5,574 nucleotides of DNA from an uncultured Erysipelotrichaceae bacterium (GTDB lineage: Bacteria; Bacillota_I; Bacilli_A; Erysipelotrichales; Erysipelotrichaceae): positions 1-5,574 of the forward strand of contig CACZTC010000172.1 in assembly GCA_902784015.1 (NCBI GenBank), given 5' to 3'. Shown one piece after another: positions 1 through 5,096 of this stretch. Made by a program: the position numbers and the translations under genes. Below the pieces are notes generated by a model. It saw nothing but the letters and a program-made list of their open reading frames with translations, made no database searches and had not been told where the DNA came from. Position 1 is the stretch's first letter; each line of letters begins with the position of its first letter.

Positions 1-501
1 AACATCTTTCTTGCCTGCATATGCATCAATTAGATATTGTCCTTGTTTTACACCTACATCGAAACTATTGAATGTTACATAGTAGTCTACTGCATCTGTA
101 TCTGTGATTAATCTGTCATAGCAGATTACCTTTATGCCAGCTTCTCTTGCTTTTTGCACAGCTGCACCTGCTGCTGTTGCATCATGTGCACAGATAACGA
201 TTACTTTTACACCCTTTTCGATTAAAGATTCTACGTTCTTTAATTCTACTTCTGGTGAGCCTTGAGAGAACATTACTTCAGATGTGAATCCTGCATCATC
301 TAAAATCTTTGAGAATGATGCTTCATCTTGTAACCAACGTGGTTCATCTTTTGTTGGTAATACGATACCTACTTGAAGACCAGAATCTTCAGTAGTTGTT
401 GTTTCTTCTTCAGTAGTAGTTTCTTCTTGTTTTTGTTGTTGACAACCCACAAGAGTTAATACTAATAAAGAAGCAAGTAAAGTTGTAAATAGTTTTTTCA
501 T
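1..501 (-). CDS. ChvE-like sugar ABC transporter substrate-binding lipoprotein (3' end beyond left edge)
   Basis: This is an extracytoplasmic, lipid-anchored binding protein that would capture a monosaccharide and hand it to a ribose/multiple-sugar type ABC importer. The first 167 residues are present and the frame is still open at the left edge. Family members are usually 330-380 residues, so about half is missing. Residues 1-20 form a lipoprotein signal: a KK start, a hydrophobic stretch, and a lipobox LVGC with Cys20 as the lipidated residue. A low-complexity Gln/Glu/Thr linker (about 21-40) tethers the fold. The type-I periplasmic-binding fold starts at about 42 (LQVGIVLPTK). The PTKxxxRW motif (49-56) and a later YDRLI segment followed by a TFNSFDVG stretch are typical of ChvE/XylF-type binders. 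The start is ATG at 501, with an AAGGAGGG ribosome binding site at 507-514. The gene has its own promoter and operator upstream. The sugar cannot be assigned: family members bind xylose, glucose, galactose or arabinose. The permease and ATPase genes probably lie beyond the left edge. Confidence 0.9.
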   Translation of the reverse strand, partial: MKKLFTTLLASLLVLTLVGCQQQKQEETTTEEETTTTEDSGLQVGIVLPTKDEPRWLQDEASFSKILDDAGFTSEVMFSQGSPEVELKNVESLIEKGVKVIVICAHDATAAGAAVQKAREAGIKVICYDRLITDTDAVDYYVTFNSFDVGVKQGQYLIDAYAGKKDV

Positions 502-549
502 ATTTTCCCTCCTTATTTACACACTACGCTTACTTTTACGTCATATATT

Positions 550-579
550 ATTTTACAATAATCTTGTAACCGTTTACAA
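550..579 (-). promoter_or_regulatory. Predicted sigma-A-type promoter of the sugar-binding protein gene
   Basis: On the minus strand, TTGTAA (574-579) and TAAAAT (550-555) are separated by 18 bases. They match the -35 and -10 consensus at 4/6 and 5/6 positions. Transcription would start near 543, giving a leader of about 40 nt before the ATG at 501. This is the only good promoter-like pair in the 105-base gap between nrdD and the binding-protein gene. The gap shows no convincing terminator with a U-tract after nrdD, so some read-through from the nrd operon is possible. The call rests on consensus matching only. Confidence 0.5.
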
Positions 580-580
580 G
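563..580. promoter_or_regulatory. LacI-family / CcpA (cre-like) operator
   Basis: An 18-bp dyad, CTTGTAACCGTTTACAAG, is centred on CG and symmetric at all but one pair. The minus-strand core TGTAAACGGTTACA (565-578) fits the cre consensus TGWAANCGNTNWCA at every position. It also has the central-CG, TTAC-flanked form typical of local LacI-family sugar repressors. It overlaps the predicted -35 hexamer and spacer of the sugar-binding gene, so bound protein should repress. CcpA catabolite repression and a dedicated LacI-type regulator cannot be told apart from the site alone. As RNA, the same sequence could form a 7-bp stem, but it has no following U-run, so a terminator role is less likely. Confidence 0.65.
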
Positions 581-606
581 AATAATGTCTTTTTAGTTAT
601 TTTATT

Positions 607-2667
607 CTACTCAACCTTATATACTTTACGGTCTTTATATTCTTGTGTTTTACCTTCATTCCATTTACGAAGTGGTCTATAATAGCCTGTAATTCGTGAA
701 TAAATATCACATTCTTTCTTACATTTTGGACATTCTTTAACTTCACCTTGTAGATAGCCATGTTTCTTACAAACAGAATATGTAGGCGAAATTGTGAAAT
801 ATGGGAAATGATAATTACCGATTATTTTTCTTATCAAGATTAAAGTTGAATTATTACTTTTCAATCTTTCTTTTAAATAGACATTAAATACTGTAGCTGA
901 AGTATATAGTGGTTGTAATTTATCTTGGATATCTAAAGCTAAGAATAAATCATCTGTATAACCTACTGGTAAATATGTACTATTTGTATAATAAGGTACT
1001 TCTTCGCTAGCTGTAATAATATCTTCAAATTCTTCTTTATCTTTTTTGGCTAGGCGATAAGAAGTCCCTTCGGCTGGTGTTGCTTCAAGCGCAAATAATT
1101 GTTTATGTTCTTGTTGTAAAGATAATACTTTTTCTTGAATATGTTTTAATACTTCTAAAGCGAAGTCCTGGGATTCTTGATTAGTTAAATCTTTTCCCAA
1201 CCAGTTTGCATTTAAACATGCTTCATTCATCCCAATAATTCCAATTGTTGAAAAATGTTGATCAAAGTTTTTTAAATATCTTTTTGTGAATGGATATAAA
1301 CCATTTTCTAATAATTGATTCAAGACTCTTCTTTTGGTAGTTAAAGCTCTAGCACTAATATCCATAATTCTATCTAAACGTTTATAAAAGTCTTTTTCAT
1401 TTTTAGCTTGATAGGCAATACGCGGTAAATTCACTGTAACAGAACCAATTGAGCCTGTATTTTCACCACTTCCAAAATAGCCTCCACCTTTTCTTTGGAT
1501 AGTTTTATAATCTATTTTTTTATTATTGAGTGCGCGAACATCCCCAACATTTAAAACACTATTTAAATAATTTGCAAAGAAAGGTGTTCCATATTTAGTA
1601 GCCAATTCAAATAAAAGACTATTATTATCTGAATCATCCCAATTAAAATCTTTAGTAATGGAATATGTTGGAATTGGATATTGGAATTGTTTGTTAGAAG
1701 CATCTCCTTCTAACATTACCTCCAAAAAGGCTTTATTAAGCATATCTATTTCTTCAACACAATCAGCATATGTATATTTTAATTCTTTACCACCAACTAC
1801 TACCCTTTGTTTAGCTAAGTCGCTAGGAACTGTCCAATCAAATAAAACATTAGTGAATGGTGGCTGACCGCCCCACCTAGATGGCATATTTAATGAATAT
1901 ACAAATGATTTAATTATTCCTTTAACTTCTTCATAAGATAATTCATTCTCTTTAATATATGGTGCTAAATATGTATCAAAACTAGATATAGATTGAGCTC
2001 CAGCCCATTCATTTTGTAGGATACTTAAAAAATTAGCTAATTGTATGCATAACTCATTCAAACTTTCCGCTGGAGCACTATCAACAGCGCCATCTACCCC
2101 ACCTAAGCCTTCTTTAATTAGTTGAATGATAGACCAACCAGCTGAATCTCCTGTTAACATATTTAAATCATGTATATGTATATCAGCATTTCTATGGGCA
2201 TTACTTATTTCTTCATCATAAGCTTCATTTAACCAATAATTAGCTGTTATCGCTCCTGAATTAGAAAGAATTAAACCACCAACTGAATAATCTTCAGATT
2301 TATTCTCTTTCATATTTAAATCTAAAGCTTCTAAATATCTATCTACCAATAATTTATAGTCAAAGGTTGTATTAGTTATATTTCTAATACTTTCACGTTG
2401 TTTACGATAAAGGATATAAGCTTTTGATACATCAGGAAAGCCTGCTTCCATTAATACTTTTTCAGCACTATCTTGAATATCTTCAACACTTATTAAATTA
2501 TCTTTTATTTTAGGCTCAAAATCACTTGCCACTCTTAAAGCTATCATATCGATAACACTATCTTCATATTGCCTATTACAAGCATCAAAAGCCTTACGAA
2601 CGGCATCGCTTATTTTTTTTATGTTGAATGACACTTCTTTACCATCCCTTTTTATTACTTTATACAT
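607..2667 (-). CDS. nrdD: NrdD-like anaerobic (class III) ribonucleoside-triphosphate reductase
   Basis: By family, this cytoplasmic glycyl-radical enzyme reduces NTPs to dNTPs without oxygen. The 686 residues are full length. An N-terminal ATP cone (1-95, starting YKVIKRDGKEVSFNIKKI) would sense ATP/dATP. The catalytic barrel carries ADIHIHDLNML (161-171), LQNEWAGAQS (217-226), PSRWGGQPPFTN (262-273), PIPTYSITKDF (331-341), TGSIGSVTVNLPR (404-416), ATPAEGTSYR (529-538) and PYYTNSTYLPVG (558-569). A zinc ribbon follows (Cys633, His636, Cys646, Cys649, with Cys653 nearby). The glycyl-radical loop RITGYYRP (658-665) places the radical on Gly661. The ATG at 2667 has AAGGAG 7 nt upstream, inside the end of the activase gene; 1 nt separates stop and start, so translation is probably coupled. 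Oddly, the Cys expected in GYCAGWS is Ser175 (GDSAGWS), and the MCC loop of close relatives reads LNN (380-382). The remaining barrel cysteines (207, 303, 484) fall at positions not known to be catalytic. The family call is secure; RNR activity is not. Confidence 0.88.
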   Translation of the reverse strand: MYKVIKRDGKEVSFNIKKISDAVRKAFDACNRQYEDSVIDMIALRVASDFEPKIKDNLISVEDIQDSAEKVLMEAGFPDVSKAYILYRKQRESIRNITNTTFDYKLLVDRYLEALDLNMKENKSEDYSVGGLILSNSGAITANYWLNEAYDEEISNAHRNADIHIHDLNMLTGDSAGWSIIQLIKEGLGGVDGAVDSAPAESLNELCIQLANFLSILQNEWAGAQSISSFDTYLAPYIKENELSYEEVKGIIKSFVYSLNMPSRWGGQPPFTNVLFDWTVPSDLAKQRVVVGGKELKYTYADCVEEIDMLNKAFLEVMLEGDASNKQFQYPIPTYSITKDFNWDDSDNNSLLFELATKYGTPFFANYLNSVLNVGDVRALNNKKIDYKTIQRKGGGYFGSGENTGSIGSVTVNLPRIAYQAKNEKDFYKRLDRIMDISARALTTKRRVLNQLLENGLYPFTKRYLKNFDQHFSTIGIIGMNEACLNANWLGKDLTNQESQDFALEVLKHIQEKVLSLQQEHKQLFALEATPAEGTSYRLAKKDKEEFEDIITASEEVPYYTNSTYLPVGYTDDLFLALDIQDKLQPLYTSATVFNVYLKERLKSNNSTLILIRKIIGNYHFPYFTISPTYSVCKKHGYLQGEVKECPKCKKECDIYSRITGYYRPLRKWNEGKTQEYKDRKVYKVE

Positions 2668-2668
2668 A

Positions 2669-3814
2669 TCACGACTCCTTGATACCCCTTATTTCAGTAT
2701 TGGGAATTATCTTCTTTATTTCAGCTTGTAATTCTTCCATCTCTTGAATTGAATATGGTGTTAAACCTTTTTGAATACAACTATCTGTATCTTCATATTG
2801 TTGGAGATAATAATGGTCTATTGGCTTCAGCCATTTAGCTATTTTTATTAAATCCTCTTTGGTATGGAATTCTTTTATTACTGTCGTTCTGCATTCAAAT
2901 TCAACTTTTGAAGTCTTTAATATTTTGAGGCTTTCTTCAATTGGTTTAATATCGAAATTCTCTATATTTACGCCCGCTGTCTCAGCATATTTATCTTTTG
3001 TATTTTTAATATCTAAAGCTACATAATTGATTAATTTCTTATCAATTAATCTTTTTAATTTATCTGGATAATAGCCATTGGTATCAATTTTAATTGCATA
3101 ACCTAAGCGTCTTGCTTTTCTAATAAATTTTTCTAGATCAGCTTGTAATAAAGGCTCGCCACCATTGATACAAATACCATCTAAAAGCTGATTCCTTCTT
3201 TTTAAATAATCCATGACTTCTTCAGAATCAACATATGAATTATTTTCAGGTATAAATACTAAATCTCTTTTATAACAATAAGGACATTTAAAATTACAGC
3301 CTGACATATAAATAGTGCATGCCATTTTATCTGGATAATCTTTCAAAGACATCTTTTGCATATCACCTATCTTTAAAGAGATATGTTCACTTTCATATAA
3401 GCTTTCATCTTTAGCATTATCACAGGCTTTTTCTAACATACTTTCAAATGTAGAGAAATCTATATCTTGAGCTAAAGTTTTTCTAAATTGCGTACGATAT
3501 TCATATATCGCATTCATGATGTCAGCTGCTTTTTTGGTGGTATATAATCTTCTAACACGATGATCTTTTTCATCTACTTTTACTTGGACATAACCTTGAT
3601 CAATTAGTCTTTGAATACTCTTGGTCGTCGTACCTTTATCAACTTCACTCATCTTAGTTACTTCCTGCATTGTCATGCCTTCATTTTCATTAATGCATAA
3701 TAAAAATATAAGTTGGCCACTTCCTATATCATAAGGAACTAAGACATGGTCAAAAAACTTTTGGGTATTACGATAAAGAATAGATAAATTGAGAATAAAA
3801 TTGCTTTGTGCCAT
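2669..3814 (-). CDS. nrdG: MarR winged-helix domain fused to NrdG2-type radical-SAM activase
   Basis: The protein has 381 residues and two parts. Residues 1 to about 135 look like a complete MarR-family subunit: N-terminal helix, a winged helix-turn-helix beginning MTMQEVTKMS (47-56), recognition-helix region DKGTTTKSIQRL, wing DEKDHRVRRLY (81-91) and a C-terminal helix. After a short acidic linker, residues 149-381 form a radical-SAM activase of the NrdG2 type. It carries IGDMQKMSLKDYPDK, the [4Fe-4S] motif CNFKCPYC (Cys173, Cys177, Cys180), GGEP (218-221), IDTNGYYPD, VALDIKN and RTTV (309-312). The activase would use SAM to place the glycyl radical on the NrdD encoded next. NrdG2 proteins are normally about 230 residues, so the first 135 are an addition. 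No stop or frame change separates the domains. The ATG at 3814 is preferred over an upstream in-frame TTG (3826), because GAGG at 3821-3824 serves the ATG and overlaps the TTG. The DNA-binding half may regulate this operon. Fusion and domain calls are strong; the operator is inference. Confidence 0.9.
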   Translation of the reverse strand: MAQSNFILNLSILYRNTQKFFDHVLVPYDIGSGQLIFLLCINENEGMTMQEVTKMSEVDKGTTTKSIQRLIDQGYVQVKVDEKDHRVRRLYTTKKAADIMNAIYEYRTQFRKTLAQDIDFSTFESMLEKACDNAKDESLYESEHISLKIGDMQKMSLKDYPDKMACTIYMSGCNFKCPYCYKRDLVFIPENNSYVDSEEVMDYLKRRNQLLDGICINGGEPLLQADLEKFIRKARRLGYAIKIDTNGYYPDKLKRLIDKKLINYVALDIKNTKDKYAETAGVNIENFDIKPIEESLKILKTSKVEFECRTTVIKEFHTKEDLIKIAKWLKPIDHYYLQQYEDTDSCIQKGLTPYSIQEMEELQAEIKKIIPNTEIRGIKES

Positions 3815-3820
3815 TATTAA

Positions 3821-3824
3821 CCTC
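3821..3824 (-). promoter_or_regulatory. Ribosome binding site deciding the start of the MarR-NrdG gene
   Basis: GAGG on the minus strand lies 6 nt before the ATG at 3814. The alternative upstream start, TTG at 3826, shares bases with this site and would have no Shine-Dalgarno of its own. Starting at the ATG also gives MAQSNF..., a natural MarR N-terminus. Confidence 0.7.
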
Positions 3825-3832
3825 AAGCAAGT

Positions 3833-3857
3833 AAAAAGTTGGACTTCCCACCTTTTT
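3833..3857 (-). other. Imperfect hairpin in the leader of the MarR-NrdG gene
   Basis: AAAAAG (3833-3838) pairs with CTTTTT (3852-3857) and TGG (3840-3842) pairs with CCA (3848-3850). There is one internal mismatch and a 5-nt loop (3843-3847), giving a stem of about 10 bp. In the minus-strand transcript, the run of U lies in the 3' arm and the structure ends about 18 nt before the ATG. It could be a weak attenuator or a translation-modulating hairpin, or a chance product of AT-rich sequence. It is GC-poor and has little U-tract beyond the stem, so a strong terminator is unlikely. Confidence 0.35.
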
Positions 3858-3866
3858 ATACTTAAG

Positions 3867-3895
3867 ATTTTAGCATACCTCTGTAAAAATAGTAC
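3867..3895 (-). promoter_or_regulatory. Predicted extended -10 promoter of the MarR-nrdG / nrdD operon
   Basis: On the minus strand, TATGC directly followed by TAAAAT (3867-3877) matches the Gram-positive extended -10 form TRTGN-TATAAT with one substitution. A 17-base spacer would place the -35 at 3890-3895 (GTACTA). This is a poor match, as is tolerated by extended -10 promoters, and it lies inside the 28-bp palindrome. The start point would be near 3860, giving a leader of about 46 nt. No NrdR-box-like pair of sites was seen here, so control by the fused MarR domain is the simpler reading. This is a consensus-based prediction. Confidence 0.5.
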
Positions 3896-3913
3896 GCTAT
3901 AGCGTACTATTTT
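3886..3913. repeat. Perfect 28-bp palindrome: rpiB terminator and candidate MarR operator
   Basis: AAAATAGTACGCTA (3886-3899) is followed immediately by its exact reverse complement (3900-3913), 14 bp per arm with no asymmetric spacer. In the rpiB transcript it would fold into a 12-bp stem with a UAUA loop, A-rich before and followed by five U, which is a good intrinsic terminator. It overlaps the last sense codon and the TAG stop of rpiB. As duplex DNA, an unbroken dyad suits a homodimeric winged-helix regulator. It covers the expected -35 region of the next promoter, which drives a gene starting with a MarR domain. Both roles may hold. The terminator role is visible in the sequence; the operator role is inferred from position and symmetry. 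Confidence 0.75.
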
Positions 3914-4359
3914 AGATTCTGTGTTTCTTCAATTTCCATTATTTGATCGACTCTTCTTTGATGCCTGCCTCCTTCAAATTCAGCTTCAAGCCAAGCATCT
4001 ACTATCGCTTTAGCTTCTTCAAGGCCAACAATTCTTTCACCAAAGGCAATCATATTTGCATTATTATGTTGTTTTGTTAGACGAGCTGTAACTGGCTCGC
4101 TACAAGCAGCACATCTAATGCCTTTAACTTTATTAGCAGCTAAAGAAATGCCAACGCCAGTGCCACACATTAATATGCCACCTTCAACTTCTTTATTAGC
4201 TACCATCTTAGCGGCCTTTAAAGCGCTTCTTGCATAATCAAAAGATTCATTACTATCTGTTCCGACATTTATTACTTCATGCCCTTTTTCTTCTAAATAT
4301 GCTTTTATTTCATTTTTTAATGCTACTGCTGCATGATCATTTCCTATTACAAGTTTCAT
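3907..4359 (-). CDS. rpiB: Ribose-5-phosphate isomerase B (RpiB/LacA/LacB family)
   Basis: This cytoplasmic isomerase interconverts ribose 5-phosphate and ribulose 5-phosphate in the non-oxidative pentose phosphate pathway. Some members act on allose 6-phosphate or, as LacAB, galactose 6-phosphate. With the ATG at 4359 it has 150 residues, a normal length. Visible landmarks are GNDHAAVALK near the N-terminus (Asp8, His9), MCGTGVGISLAANK with the catalytic Cys65 and Thr67, HNNANMIAFGER (His98), and FEGGRHQRRV with Arg132 and Arg136, which bind the phosphate. These residue numbers fit the family only with this start. The in-frame GTG at 4371 overlaps the GGTGGAG ribosome binding site and is rejected. 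The usual DYPDFA segment reads DYARSA here, a mild divergence. The gene follows the amidotransferase gene by 26 nt and is probably last in that operon, because the palindrome over its stop codon looks like a terminator. A complete active site favours real isomerase activity; the exact sugar phosphate is open. Confidence 0.92.
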   Translation of the reverse strand: MKLVIGNDHAAVALKNEIKAYLEEKGHEVINVGTDSNESFDYARSALKAAKMVANKEVEGGILMCGTGVGISLAANKVKGIRCAACSEPVTARLTKQHNNANMIAFGERIVGLEEAKAIVDAWLEAEFEGGRHQRRVDQIMEIEETQNLK

Positions 4360-4385
4360 ATTTTTCTCCACCTATTTATAATACA

Positions 4386-5096
4386 TTATTTCTTACATTC
4401 ATTTATAAAGAAACTAAATATATCTTTCATATAATTATCTTCTGCACGAATAAAATTTTCAGGATGCCATTGTACAGCATATATAGGATATGCACTTCCA
4501 ACAATCGCTTCAATAACACCATCTGGACTAATTGCGATAACTTCTAAACCATCTCCTACTTCTTTAATTGATTGATGATGTTTAGAATTTACTTCTAGCT
4601 TTCTTCCAAAAAGATTATAAAGAAAACTACTATCATCAATTTCAATTATATGTGTAGGCTCATATCTCGCATTAGTTTGATTATGGACTATTTCATCGCT
4701 AATCATAGAAGGGATATCTTGATATAAGCTACCACCTAAAGCTACATTAATAATCTGTAGGCCTCGACATATGCCTAATATAGGTTTACCAGTATTCATG
4801 ATCATTTTTATTAATTGAATTTGGTATTTATCAAATTCAATATCTGTTTCGCCGCATCTATCATCCTTAAATTCCCCATATAAAGAAGGATCAACATCAT
4901 TACCTCCAGGTATTAAAAAGCCATCGCAAATATTTATATATTCTTTTAATATCTTTTTATTAGATTCATATGGAATAAGAATAGGCAAAGCTTCTGCAAG
5001 TTCAATCGATTTTAAATAATCCTCTCCTGCAGTATTATTAAATACTTCATATTCTTCCAAATATTGTCTAGTTGAAAAGATACCTATTTTAATCAT
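4386..5096 (-). CDS. Class-I glutamine amidotransferase-like hydrolase (PuuD / peptidase C26 family)
   Basis: This protein belongs to the gamma-glutamyl-GABA hydrolase family: cytoplasmic enzymes with a GATase-1 fold that cleave gamma-glutamyl amide bonds, as PuuD does in putrescine breakdown. It has 236 residues, near the usual 230-255. FLIPGGNDVDP (60-70) forms the oxyanion-side loop, GICRGLQIINVALGG (108-122) is the nucleophile elbow with Cys110, SKHHQSIK (171-178) is a family signature, and VQWHPE (208-213) supplies His211 and Glu213. The triad is complete. The start ATG at 5096 overlaps the acetyltransferase gene by 8 nt (AATGATTAA), which implies translational coupling. AGGG lies just before the ATG and a GAGG 14 nt upstream, so initiation probably relies on re-initiation. 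No other polyamine genes are visible, so the true gamma-glutamyl substrate is unknown. A peptidoglycan or gamma-glutamyl peptide substrate is equally possible. Confidence 0.9.
   Translation of the reverse strand: MIKIGIFSTRQYLEEYEVFNNTAGEDYLKSIELAEALPILIPYESNKKILKEYINICDGFLIPGGNDVDPSLYGEFKDDRCGETDIEFDKYQIQLIKMIMNTGKPILGICRGLQIINVALGGSLYQDIPSMISDEIVHNQTNARYEPTHIIEIDDSSFLYNLFGRKLEVNSKHHQSIKEVGDGLEVIAISPDGVIEAIVGSAYPIYAVQWHPENFIRAEDNYMKDIFSFFINECKK

Noticed and set aside
524..533. AGCGTAGTGT-like sequence on the minus strand in the binding-protein leader, similar to one arm of the 28-bp palindrome
   Set aside because: It is only a single partial half-site (8 of 10 bases) without a matching second arm. 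Too weak to call a second operator of the MarR-NrdG protein.
633..770. CxxH instead of CxxC in the NrdD zinc ribbon as a possible defect
   Set aside because: A CxxHGY form followed by CPxC is, as far as I recall, common in this NrdD branch, and an extra Cys653 is nearby. It is probably a normal metal site.
1658..1867. Plus-strand 69-codon open frame inside nrdD
   Set aside because: It is fully embedded in conserved nrdD coding sequence on the other strand, has no recognisable domain and is a chance antisense frame.
2613..2620. Run of eight T (A8 in the mRNA) early in nrdD, a possible slippage or phase-variation tract
   Set aside because: Runs of this length are common in AT-rich genomes, and the frame reads correctly through it (Lys-Lys-Ile-Ser in the ATP cone). 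There is no evidence of alternative frames.
4230..4547. Plus-strand 105-codon open frame crossing rpiB and the amidotransferase gene
   Set aside because: It overlaps two conserved genes in antisense. Its Leu/Phe/His-rich composition is what reverse-strand reading of AT-rich genes yields, not a real membrane protein.
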